From positions 1-22,639 of the IMG/VR virus record IMGVR_UViG_3300030430_000273: 22,639 bases of DNA; one strand, 5' to 3'. Source of the stretch: a virus. Each line of letters begins with the position of its first letter. Within the stretch, counting starts at the first letter, position 1. A model generated the notes under the pieces. The model did not search any database. It was given only the letters and a program-made list of their open reading frames with translations, and was not told the origin of the DNA. This document shows, piece by piece, positions 1 to 4,897 of this stretch. Position numbers and translations under genes: made by a program.

Positions 1-59
1 CGATTATGATATGCCTCAACTTCTTTTCGAGGTTTATAGTTTATTTCTATTTCTTCCAT
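1..59 (-). CDS. Terminase large subunit, N-terminal fragment
   Basis: Only the first 19 codons are inside the window. They read MEEIEINYKPRKEVEAYHN and the frame runs open off the left edge. Large terminases of many tailed phages begin with a short segment of the type '(I/L)xYxPRxxxxxYHN', followed by the ATPase domain, so this is the packaging motor subunit that cuts and translocates DNA into the procapsid. The start lies inside the end of the small terminase gene (13-base overlap), the usual terS-terL coupling. The ATPase and nuclease domains lie outside the window, so the call rests on the N-terminal signature and on the neighbour. Confidence 0.7.
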   Translation of the reverse strand, partial: MEEIEINYKPRKEVEAYHN

Positions 60-382
60 GTAAGCTTAACCATGTGTTCACCAGATGCGCCTGAACCGCT
101 TATCTGCATAGGAAGCACTCTACCCATTAGTGACATAAATGATTGTGGATTTTCTATAGCTTGGTGTTCTAGGTAATGCACCATACCTTCCTTTTTAGCT
201 TCCTCTACAAATCTAGGATCAGCTTTGCTTGGGTCATCGTATCTTGCTAAGACAATATTCTGCCCAGCCCTATCTGCTGCCTCTAGTATAGCATCTTTAA
301 GTAGCCTTGGAACTTTGTTACCTGTTCCTTTTTTTCTACCTGATCCTTCTATTTTAGTTCGATGTTCTTCTTTTGTACTCAT
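47..382 (-). CDS. Terminase small subunit-like protein
   Basis: A 111-residue protein. Residues 15-22 give GRKKGTGN followed by a helix-rich stretch (KVPRLLKDAILEAADRAG), then near the C-terminus NPQSFMSLMGRVLPMQISG. This combination (GRPKGTPNK-like start, 'NPxxFxxLxGxVLPxQ' end) is a familiar small protein directly upstream of large terminase in many phages, where it recognises packaging-site DNA. An AGGACGG ribosome site precedes the ATG by about five bases. It overlaps the large-subunit start by 13 bases. The preceding gap of about 155 bases holds a strong terminator-like hairpin, so transcription of the terminase pair may be separately controlled. Confidence 0.75.
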   Translation of the reverse strand: MSTKEEHRTKIEGSGRKKGTGNKVPRLLKDAILEAADRAGQNIVLARYDDPSKADPRFVEEAKKEGMVHYLEHQAIENPQSFMSLMGRVLPMQISGSGASGEHMVKLTWKK

Positions 383-435
383 ATGTCCGTCCTAACAGGG
401 TACTACCATATTTAGTGTAAATTAACTGATTTGCT

Positions 436-481
436 AAGAAAAGGAAACCCCCACCATAAGGCTCCGAACTTACGATGGGGG
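436..481 (-). terminator. Strong intrinsic terminator before terminase genes
   Basis: Read on the minus strand, bases 481-469 pair with 460-448 in an uninterrupted 13-bp stem that includes two G-U pairs, with an 8-base loop (468-461) and then a pyrimidine tail UUUCCUUUUCUU (447-436). The two wobble pairs exist only in minus-strand RNA; in plus-strand RNA they would be A-C mismatches. The structure therefore belongs to the leftward transcript. Five G-C pairs sit at the base of the stem next to the U-rich tail, the classical Rho-independent layout. It lies between the 538-1011 gene and small terminase, so it would end or attenuate the replication transcript. Confidence 0.7.
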
Positions 482-482
482 G

Positions 483-517
483 AGGCTCTTGTGTAGGGAG
501 GGTTCACGAGAGAGCCT
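483..517 (-). other. Second hairpin upstream of the terminator
   Basis: On minus-strand RNA, AGGCUCU (517-511) pairs with AGAGCCU (489-483) over 7 bp, and a further GUG/CAC pairing (507-505 with 493-491) sits inside, across a small internal loop. It lies two bases before the terminator stem. The same AAGGCUC segment (518-512) can instead pair with GAGCCUU (464-458), which covers the terminator loop and the top of its 3' arm, so the two folds compete. It is not a tRNA: there is no T-arm consensus and no full cloverleaf. Confidence 0.4.
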
Positions 518-537
518 TGCCTAACCTGTATCACAAT

Positions 538-1011
538 TTAGCCTCTTTTCATATTGTTAAGATATTCTCTATACGGTTGCAACTGTTCTTGTGTAACCAA
601 ACCCAATCTTACCATTTGATTTGCCATTGTGCCAAAAATATAATTTTCTCCTACATCCTGTCCTTCATTTATTCTTTTAGCATTAATTTTTAACTCGTCA
701 GGTTGATAACCTTTTTGCTGTGTATCATCTCTAAACTCTGGACGTTTAGGAGCAATTTCTTTTGCTGCCTGACCTATTTGTTTTGCTGTAGGCCATGTTC
801 TAGTTTCTAAGTTACCTAACAAAGTGTCCTCAAAATCGCTAAACCATTCTGTGTATTGCCTGGTAGGAGCTAACTTTATAACTTTATCTACAAGAAACTG
901 TGCCTCTGTTTTAAGTGCATCTGTATTGCCTTGAACGGCTTTAGGAGCGTTTAATCTAGCTAACAGTTTCATTGTATTATTTTTTAGTTCATCATTTCTT
1001 TGATTATTCAT
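538..1011 (-). CDS. Unknown replication-operon protein in the lambda P position
   Basis: A 157-residue, mostly helical, charged, soluble-looking protein with no membrane segment. Its start overlaps the end of the replication initiator gene by 8 bases, so the two are translationally coupled. Residues about 55-85 contain an aromatic patch (YTEWFSDFEDTLL, then TRTWPTAKQIGQA) of the type seen in small proteins beside phage initiators. In lambda the gene directly after the initiator O encodes the helicase loader P. The position suggests a loader-like role, but I see no sequence motif that proves it, and the protein is shorter than P (about 230 residues). The product is best called unknown. A strong leftward terminator follows it. 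Confidence 0.6.
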   Translation of the reverse strand: MNNQRNDELKNNTMKLLARLNAPKAVQGNTDALKTEAQFLVDKVIKLAPTRQYTEWFSDFEDTLLGNLETRTWPTAKQIGQAAKEIAPKRPEFRDDTQQKGYQPDELKINAKRINEGQDVGENYIFGTMANQMVRLGLVTQEQLQPYREYLNNMKRG

Positions 1012-1702
1012 AACTCAATCCTAATTCCTCTAATGCTTTTTTCATATCATTTTCTTGTAAACCTTCTATTCGATCATTCCACCGTCTACCATTTAACCAA
1101 GTAGTTGGGTGAGGTATAAATTTCTTTTCTTGATCTTTCATTGCTTCTGCAAATTTATCAGTAGCGTCAAGTAAAACATTTAGCTCTACTTCTTGTCTAA
1201 TTTTACTGAACAAAGAGGCGGCTTTATACTTTCCCACCTTTCTTGGATATTTATCCCACCAACGCTCAAATTCATTTATAGTTGCATAAGTACTTTTGAT
1301 CTTTATTACATTATTATTTCCAAGGTTTCTTTTTACAAGGTTATTCATGCGCAGATTTTGCGTATCCCCATGCGCAGATTTTTCGCTACCCATACGCAGA
1401 TTTTGCGTATCGTCTAAGTTCTCAAGAGTTCCAGTAAGTTCTAGTAAGTAACTATTAGCTGTTTTGCCACCTGTATCTCTGTATTGAGATATTCTTTTCA
1501 ATAATCCTTGATCTTCTAATGCTGTTATATGTGTCTCTACTGAACGCCTAGACATCTCACATAATGTAGCCAATCTACTTATGCTAGGAAAACAATCGCC
1601 TGTTTCTGAATTATGATGATCTGCAATCCAATATAAAACTACTTTTGTAGCTGGTCTTAATCCTTGCTGTTTCATTGCAAGTGCAGTCATATAGTGTGAC
1701 AT
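1004..1702 (-). CDS. Phage replication initiator (O-like) with winged helix
   Basis: A 232-residue protein. Residues about 14-88 form a helix-turn-helix or winged-helix domain (ATKVVLYWIADHHN, then FPSISRLATLCEMSRRSVETHITALEDQGLL) of the HTH_36 type found in phage replication proteins. Residues about 144-210 form a second domain (FERWWDKYPRKVGKYKAA, ending FIPHPTTWLNGRRW) that commonly follows it in O-like initiators. The linker (about 98-119) repeats DTQNLRM because three DNA iterons lie within the gene. It should bind these iterons, open the adjacent AT-rich DNA and recruit the host helicase, as lambda O does. An AAAGGG ribosome site precedes the ATG. It is cotranscribed with the downstream 157-residue gene. 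Confidence 0.8.
   Translation of the reverse strand: MSHYMTALAMKQQGLRPATKVVLYWIADHHNSETGDCFPSISRLATLCEMSRRSVETHITALEDQGLLKRISQYRDTGGKTANSYLLELTGTLENLDDTQNLRMGSEKSAHGDTQNLRMNNLVKRNLGNNNVIKIKSTYATINEFERWWDKYPRKVGKYKAASLFSKIRQEVELNVLLDATDKFAEAMKDQEKKFIPHPTTWLNGRRWNDRIEGLQENDMKKALEELGLSYE
1266..1346. other. AT-rich stretch beside the iterons (candidate unwinding element)
   Basis: This segment of the initiator gene, directly next to the iterons on the side of the protein's C-terminal half, is dominated by A and T and encodes an Asn/Lys/Ile-rich linker (NNLVKRNLGNNNVIKIKST). In the lambda origin an AT-rich region sits at the same place relative to the O-binding iterons and is where strands first open. 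The composition is visible here; the function is inferred from that parallel. Confidence 0.45.
1347..1410. repeat. Replication origin: three 19-bp iterons inside the initiator gene
   Basis: Three copies lie at 1347-1365, 1370-1388 and 1392-1410. The third, ATACGCAGATTTTGCGTAT, is a perfect dyad: 7-bp arms ATACGCA/TGCGTAT around a GATTT spacer. The first (ATGCGCA-GATTT-TGCGTAT) has one arm mismatch, and the second (ATGCGCA-GATTT-TTCGCTA) diverges in its right arm. The copies start 23 and 22 bp apart, about two helical turns, so they lie on one face of the DNA. They sit in the linker between the two domains of the initiator and abut an AT-rich stretch. Lambda ori has the same plan: iterons of about 19 bp with internal dyad symmetry, inside gene O. 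Confidence 0.75.
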
Positions 1703-1727
1703 TATTTTTACCCTTTCTGTCCCAATA

Positions 1728-1755
1728 ACTTTACGCTATTGTGACATTGTGTGAA
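1728..1755 (-). promoter_or_regulatory. Candidate promoter of the initiator gene
   Basis: On the minus strand, TTCACA (1755-1750) is followed after 16 bases by TAAAGT (1733-1728), a fair sigma-70-type match that would start RNA about 15-20 bases upstream of the initiator ATG at 1702. A 9-bp direct repeat TGTGACATT occurs at 1695-1703, over the start codon, and at 1740-1748, inside the promoter spacer, so the promoter could be regulated. The call rests on sequence likeness only. Confidence 0.3.
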
Positions 1756-1786
1756 CGTGCTGCTGCCTGTGGCACGATCCTTTTTA
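1756..1786 (+). terminator. Plus-strand terminator-like hairpin 1
   Basis: CGTGCTGC (1756-1763) pairs with GTGGCACG (1769-1776) around the 5-base loop TGCCT, with two G-U pairs that exist only in plus-strand RNA. A tail ATCCTTTTTA follows (1777-1786). This is an intrinsic-terminator layout for rightward transcription, although no plus-strand gene ends here. Confidence 0.45.
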
Positions 1787-1800
1787 CCTCAATAAACTTT

Positions 1801-1829
1801 GGCCCACATTAATTTGTGGGTCATTTTTT
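1801..1829 (+). terminator. Plus-strand terminator-like hairpin 2
   Basis: GGCCCACA (1801-1808) pairs with TGTGGGTC (1815-1822) around TTAATT (8 bp, one G-U pair valid only in plus-strand RNA), followed by ATTTTTTA. The hairpin overlaps the stop codon of the minus-strand repressor gene. In the minus direction the outer pairing is interrupted and the downstream bases are A-rich before any U, so the rightward reading fits better. A weak bidirectional role for the repressor transcript cannot be excluded. Confidence 0.5.
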
Positions 1830-2009
1830 ATCAAGAAAGTAATCAGATAACACTTTCACTGTTTCATAATTTACATTGTCTATTGCCCCATCTCGCACAC
1901 GATATACTGTATGACGAGACAAACCAGTAGCATTACAAATTTGTGCAGGGCTTTTATCCTTCAGTGCGTCCTGAATTTTGTCTAGCGATAATAAATCAGG
2001 TTCTAACAT
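1821..2009 (-). CDS. Cro/CI-type small HTH repressor
   Basis: From the ATG at 2009 the product is 62 residues starting MLEPDLLSLDKIQDALKD. This start is preferred over upstream in-frame codons because GGA lies about seven bases before it in an otherwise A-rich leader, and the upstream extension would run through the promoter region. Residues about 20-45 (SPAQICNATGLSRHTVYRVRDG) are a clear helix-turn-helix of the XRE/Cro class, followed by a typical third-helix and dimer tail (YETVKVLSDYFLDKK). Its size matches lambda Cro. It lies between the divergent promoters and the initiator gene, as Cro does relative to cII-O in lambdoid phages, so it probably represses one or both promoters at 2036-2067. 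Confidence 0.8.
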   Translation of the reverse strand: MLEPDLLSLDKIQDALKDKSPAQICNATGLSRHTVYRVRDGAIDNVNYETVKVLSDYFLDKK

Positions 2010-2022
2010 TTTTTTCCTTTTT

Positions 2023-2041
2023 TTGCATTTATAGGTTGCAT
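2023..2041. repeat. Direct-repeat operator-like element, copy 1
   Basis: TTGCATTTATAGGTTGCAT: two TTGCAT hexamers separated by 7 bases (13-bp period). The second hexamer doubles as the -35 box of the rightward promoter. A matching element with the same spacing lies at 4829-4847 in the other divergent gap. Confidence 0.5.
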
Positions 2042-2063
2042 ATAAGATACAGATGTGTATATT
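2036..2063 (+). promoter_or_regulatory. Rightward early promoter
   Basis: TTGCAT (2036-2041), a 16-base spacer, then TATATT (2058-2063): a good sigma-70-type promoter starting about 20 bases before the first gene of the plus-strand recombination operon. A dyad ATACAGATGTGTAT (2047-2060) lies across its spacer and -10 box. Confidence 0.55.
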
Positions 2064-2067
2064 ACAA
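2039..2067 (-). promoter_or_regulatory. Leftward promoter of the repressor gene
   Basis: On the minus strand, TTGTAA (2067-2062), 17 bases, then TATATG (2044-2039). It overlaps the rightward promoter almost exactly: each -10 box overlaps the other's -35 box. It would make the repressor mRNA starting near 2030, about 20 bases before the ATG at 2009. Confidence 0.45.
2047..2060. promoter_or_regulatory. Candidate repressor operator
   Basis: ATACA-GATG-TGTAT is a perfect dyad of 5-bp arms, in the size range of Cro-type operators. It lies within both overlapping promoters. The octamer AAGATACA occurs at 2044-2051 and again at 2066-2073, 22 bp apart, so there may be a second half-site two helical turns away. 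Confidence 0.4.
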
Positions 2068-2093
2068 GATACAAAATAAAACAAGAGGTAAAA

Positions 2094-2285
2094 ATGGATA
2101 AATTATCACTACATCGTATAAATCATGTTTCTCATTTGTTTATTACAACATCTGTATACAAAGTATTAGTTGATACGGACGTTAAACCATCCGATGCAAA
2201 AAAAATTATTGATGCAATAGAAAGCGGAATTAACAATGCTAACGCATATGATGAAATGTTACAAAGGGAGTTAGGAAATGTCTAA
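2094..2285 (+). CDS. Small early protein of unknown function
   Basis: A 63-residue product beginning MDKLSLHRINHVSHLF; AGAGG lies six bases before this ATG, which sets the start and excludes an in-frame upstream extension through the promoter. It is helical with an acidic C-terminal half (KKIIDAIESGINNANAYDEM) and has no membrane segment, cysteine motif or recognised domain. It is the first gene of the rightward operon and overlaps the next by 8 bases. The position right after the early promoter would suit a regulator or anti-host protein, but nothing in the sequence shows which. Confidence 0.6.
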   Translation: MDKLSLHRINHVSHLFITTSVYKVLVDTDVKPSDAKKIIDAIESGINNANAYDEMLQRELGNV

Positions 2286-2862
2286 ATCATTACCAAAAAA
2301 ATTATTAGAAACATTGAAGACAATAGATATGACGCAAGAAGAAGCCACATGGGATGTTCATGGCACACCTGTTTTATTACATAAAGCTTGTGAAAGAATT
2401 GCTGCCGTAAATAATATTGTATTTGATGCACCAGTGATGATTGAAAGTGACGCTGGTAAAAAACATGCTGTCATGTGTGTTACTGGTCATATGGGTGACA
2501 ACACTGAATGGTCTATTGGCGAAGCCACACCTTACAACAACAAAAACAACTACCCTTACGCTATGGCAGAGAAACGTGCCAAAGATAGGGTAATACTCAA
2601 ACTAATTGGTTTGCATGGTCACGTTTACAGTCAGGCAGAAGCCGATGAATTAGAAGAAGCTATGCCAAAAAAAATAATGAACCTAGACACAGAAGCTAGG
2701 GTAGATGCTGCTATTACATTTTATGAAGATTGCAACATGGACAAATTTATAGCTAATGAAAAGCGGTATAAAATTTTATTGAACAGCGCAGATATAACAG
2801 AACCTCAATACAATGCTGTTGTCGAAGCGCACAACAAAAGAAAAGTAGAGTTAACATTATGA
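2278..2862 (+). CDS. Putative Rad52/ERF-like single-strand annealing protein
   Basis: A 194-residue protein. The core (residues about 24-120) holds WDVHGTPVLLHKACERIA, then TEWSIGEATPYNNKNNYPYA running into MAEKRAKDRVILKLIGLHG. The final segment, with a conserved tyrosine, AxxxKRAxxR-like helix and glycine, resembles the DNA-binding helix of ERF, Sak and Rad52-type annealing proteins, and very similar proteins are common next to SSB in marine phages. It would anneal complementary single strands during recombination or genome circularisation. GGGAG lies seven bases before the ATG, and the end overlaps the SSB start by 4 bases. The family placement is my inference from motif and context; the existence of the gene is secure. 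Confidence 0.7.
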   Translation: MSKSLPKKLLETLKTIDMTQEEATWDVHGTPVLLHKACERIAAVNNIVFDAPVMIESDAGKKHAVMCVTGHMGDNTEWSIGEATPYNNKNNYPYAMAEKRAKDRVILKLIGLHGHVYSQAEADELEEAMPKKIMNLDTEARVDAAITFYEDCNMDKFIANEKRYKILLNSADITEPQYNAVVEAHNKRKVELTL

Positions 2863-3263
2863 AAGTTATTACAATATTCGGGCGTCTTACCAAAGACGGT
2901 GAGCTTCGTGAGACAGAGAGAGGGGGATTTGTCACCTTTTCTGTTGCGGTTAACGACGGCCCTAAACAAAATCAAACGACAACGTACTTTGATGTAACTT
3001 TTAATCGTGAGGGCATCGCGCCATACTTAAAAAAAGGTAAACAGGTAACAGTACATGGTGATTTTAAAACCAGTGTCTATAACGACAAAACCTACCTAAA
3101 AATACAAGCTTACAAAGTTGAGTTAGGCGCTGGTGAAATTAAAGAACGTGACATGACTTCTGACGAATTTATTAAAGTAGATCGACAGGTAGGATTGCAA
3201 AATCGAATGGCTGAAGGACAGTCAGTAGCGGATGATTTAGGTAATGACGAAATCCCATTCTAA
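2859..3263 (+). CDS. ssb: Single-stranded DNA-binding protein
   Basis: A 134-residue SSB. The OB fold covers residues about 1-100: MKVITIFGRLTKDGELRET at the N-terminus, VTFSVAVND, TTYFDVTF, YLKKGKQVTVHGDF, then KTYLKIQAYKVEL. The C-terminus ends in the acidic tip DDLGNDEIPF, like the DDDIPF peptide that recruits partner enzymes in bacterial SSBs. It protects single strands during replication and recombination. It overlaps the annealing protein gene (4 bases) upstream and the next gene (20 bases) downstream, so translation is coupled. Confidence 0.93.
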   Translation: MKVITIFGRLTKDGELRETERGGFVTFSVAVNDGPKQNQTTTYFDVTFNREGIAPYLKKGKQVTVHGDFKTSVYNDKTYLKIQAYKVELGAGEIKERDMTSDEFIKVDRQVGLQNRMAEGQSVADDLGNDEIPF

Positions 3264-3648
3264 AATACAAGTTTATGTAAGAGATGGGCAACTATTGCCT
3301 GTCTCACAATATGATGGTGAACAATTAGAAGATGCTAAACAGGGTCAAGCTTATAATTTGCAACCAACAGGCAAACGATCAAACCCTCACCATAATATGT
3401 ATTGGTCTATACTTAGAAATACTTGCAAAGCTACTGGACGCTGGCCTACAGAAAAACATTTGCATAGCGAACTGAAGTGGGCTTGTGGTTATGTAAAAAT
3501 GCGATGGAATTCATTAGCAAGCGCACACATGAGAATTATGGACAGCATCTCTTTTGACGATATGAGCCAACAAGAATTTAATCAATACTTTGAACTATCT
3601 ATGCAAAAACTATCTGAAGCTGTAGGTTATGATGTCCTCGGAGTATGA
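3244..3648 (+). CDS. DUF1367/NinB-like recombination-region protein
   Basis: A 134-residue protein. The central part reads RSNPHHNMYWSILRNTCKATGRWPTEKHLHSELKWACGYV, followed near the C-terminus by SISFDDMSQQEFNQYFELSMQKL. That pattern (short basic segment before a helix with 'R(S/N)xxHHxxYW', a tryptophan-proline 'WPT', then 'SI(S/A)F..M.QxEFNxxFExxxxxI') matches DUF1367/NinB-type proteins of lambdoid and marine phages, which lie in recombination operons and are thought to help strand annealing or exchange. No catalytic motif is evident. The start overlaps the end of SSB by 20 bases. Confidence 0.65.
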   Translation: MTKSHSKIQVYVRDGQLLPVSQYDGEQLEDAKQGQAYNLQPTGKRSNPHHNMYWSILRNTCKATGRWPTEKHLHSELKWACGYVKMRWNSLASAHMRIMDSISFDDMSQQEFNQYFELSMQKLSEAVGYDVLGV

Positions 3649-4060
3649 TGGCATATATAAAAAGGGTGATGAGCAGAGTGAAGAAGAGATCAGCGCCTAT
3701 TTAGGTTACAGATGGAAGTGTGAAATGATTAAACAAGGTCATTACGATAAGTTTGATTACATCGCAAAAAGAAACAACAAAATTTCAGCATTTGTAGAAA
3801 TTAGGTGTCGATCTCATCCTTACGGAAAATTTTCTGACTGTTTTGTATCACTAACTAAAAAAATTAGAGCAGACGAACTAACCAGGGCAACAGGGTTAAT
3901 GTGTTTTTTTGTTGTGGCTTGGGATGATCAAATTGGTTACGTTAATCTTGACCAACATTTTGATCTCACAAGAAGCGGTAAAAAATGGAACCGTAGAGAT
4001 AATCCAGAAATATCAGAATTATTGTGTAAAATACCAATAAAAAGTTTTGTAAAACTATGA
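3629..4060 (+). CDS. Possible PD-(D/E)XK-fold nuclease
   Basis: A 143-residue protein. Residues 43-61 read DYIAKRNNKISAFVEIRCR, a beta hairpin of the type D-(x13)-E-x-K that forms the metal site in PD-(D/E)XK nucleases (D43, E57), with arginine at 59 where lysine is usual. Then come SLTKKIRADELTRATGL, a helix, and FFVVAWDDQIGYV, a strand pair, as in small VRR- or RecB-like folds. The assignment rests on the pattern and on neighbours that process DNA ends. Two adjacent ATGs are possible; AGG five bases upstream favours the second, at 3632. It overlaps the preceding gene by about 20 bases and the next by 4. Confidence 0.55.
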   Translation: MMSSEYDGIYKKGDEQSEEEISAYLGYRWKCEMIKQGHYDKFDYIAKRNNKISAFVEIRCRSHPYGKFSDCFVSLTKKIRADELTRATGLMCFFVVAWDDQIGYVNLDQHFDLTRSGKKWNRRDNPEISELLCKIPIKSFVKL

Positions 4061-4386
4061 GTAATTTAGCTAACAAACCACCGTTGGGGCAAAAAAAATT
4101 TAAGAAAAAAAAGAACAAAAAGTTTTTAAATAAAATTAGAGAAATGAAATGTTGCGTGTGTCAAAAATTTGGTGAAGTACAAAACTCACCGACAACAGCA
4201 CATCACCCAATACATGACAGGTATAGCACTCGTAAAAGGCCAGATGGTGAAGCTATCCCCCTCTGTGAAGGACACCACCAAGGTTTGTGGGATAACTCCA
4301 AGATTGCTATACACAAAGAACCTAAGTTATGGCAAGAGACATATGGCTCTGATTGGTCTTACTCTGTCCAAGAAACAGCTAAGTAA
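4057..4386 (+). CDS. Ref-like/HNH nuclease
   Basis: A 109-residue protein. The N-terminus is very lysine-rich (about residues 13-22), a probable DNA-contact segment. Then come CCVC (32-35), AHHPIH (48-53), IPLCEGHHQG (67-76) and a distal His86. The cysteine pairs plus the HH and C-x2-HH motifs fit a beta-beta-alpha-metal (HNH) nuclease of the P1 Ref or DUF968 type: zinc held by the cysteines and a histidine-metal active site. Ref cuts DNA at RecA-coated displacement loops. It belongs to the recombination operon (4-base overlap with the gene before) and its end overlaps the converging RusA gene by 28 bases. Confidence 0.72.
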   Translation: MSNLANKPPLGQKKFKKKKNKKFLNKIREMKCCVCQKFGEVQNSPTTAHHPIHDRYSTRKRPDGEAIPLCEGHHQGLWDNSKIAIHKEPKLWQETYGSDWSYSVQETAK

Positions 4387-4799
4387 AGCACTGGGCCTTT
4401 GTCTGGGTGACAGAACACTTTTTTTGCGTTGACGCTAGTTACTTGCGCATCAGTATGATACACAGCGCCCTGAAGCCCATCCATAGCAGCTTTAAGTATG
4501 TTATCGACATCAGGCTTAGACGCAGGCAATATTGCACCATATTCGGCCTCTAAACGCTTTACTTTGGGCCATGACTTAGGAATATCCATAAACGCTATCA
4601 TTTCTAGGTGACAGAATTTGCTAATTACTTCTAGCTTCATTTCTTTCATCTTGGCCCAGGCTGCTGCTTGGATACGACTTTCGTAATCTTTTGTTTTCTG
4701 TGGTGTATAGGTGTGACCGTTACGAGTAAAACGTGGTCTGCCTTTACCTAATGGTTGTCCAGATATTTCTATCTCAACCTTTTTTAATATCCTGCTCAT
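4359..4799 (-). CDS. rusA: RusA-type Holliday junction resolvase
   Basis: From the ATG at 4799 the product is 146 residues. Near the N-terminus it has the RusA hallmark SGQPLGKGRPRFTRNG, followed by TYTPQKTKDYES. The catalytic region is KPDVDNILKAAMDGLQG, then VYHTDAQV: Asp97, Asp99 and Asp117 match E. coli RusA Asp70, Asp72 and Asp91 in spacing. It cuts four-way junctions symmetrically, clearing branched DNA before packaging. A longer reading to 4913 adds a hydrophobic, cysteine-rich extension that would overlap the plus-strand gene at 4898 and the regulatory gap, so I reject it. No strong ribosome site is visible at 4799. It faces the recombination operon and overlaps it by 28 bases. Confidence 0.88.
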   Translation of the reverse strand: MSRILKKVEIEISGQPLGKGRPRFTRNGHTYTPQKTKDYESRIQAAAWAKMKEMKLEVISKFCHLEMIAFMDIPKSWPKVKRLEAEYGAILPASKPDVDNILKAAMDGLQGAVYHTDAQVTSVNAKKVFCHPDKGPVLYLAVSWTE

Positions 4800-4828
4800 A
4801 AACTTTATGTATGTTTTTTTAATTTTAT

Positions 4829-4847
4829 TTGCAATTACCTCTTGCAA
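4829..4847. repeat. Direct-repeat operator-like element, copy 2
   Basis: TTGCAATTACCTCTTGCAA: two TTGCAA hexamers, each self-complementary, separated by 7 bases (13-bp period), in the gap between rusA and the rightward gene at 4898. It aligns with 2023-2041 at 13 of 19 positions with identical spacing. The second hexamer can serve as a -35 box. Confidence 0.5.
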
Positions 4848-4870
4848 TCTTGTATCACCTATGCTACATA
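4842..4870 (+). promoter_or_regulatory. Rightward promoter of the second early operon
   Basis: TTGCAA (4842-4847), 17 bases, then TACATA (4865-4870), followed at once by further TATAAT-like sequence (4869-4874). This places a start roughly 20 bases before the ATG at 4898. It is moderately convincing; the exact -10 box is uncertain. Confidence 0.4.
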
Positions 4871-4897
4871 TAATGTATAAGGTAAAAAGGATATAAC

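Noticed and set aside
383-435. cos or pac packaging site near small terminase
   Set aside because: The location is suitable, but I see no repeated or dyad sequence that would identify a terminase recognition or cutting site.
483-517. Possible tRNA or tRNA-like arm
   Set aside because: There is one 7-bp stem and a GGTTCA-like string, but no D-arm, anticodon arm or acceptor stem can be completed on either strand.
475-693. Plus-strand 72-residue frame
   Set aside because: It crosses the terminator hairpin region and then runs antisense to the 538-1011 gene; the protein is low-complexity and hydrophobic without a ribosome site.
1347-1410. Short CRISPR-like array (three repeats)
   Set aside because: The spaces between the 19-bp units are only 3-4 bases, the repeats lie inside a coding gene and each has internal dyad symmetry, so they are origin iterons.
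1193-1417. Plus-strand 74-residue frame across the iterons
   Set aside because: It is antisense to the well-supported initiator gene, with no ribosome site and no recognisable domain.
4169-4432. Plus-strand 87-residue frame overlapping the HNH gene
   Set aside because: It is an out-of-frame shadow of the Ref-like gene; the latter has the cysteine and histidine motifs.
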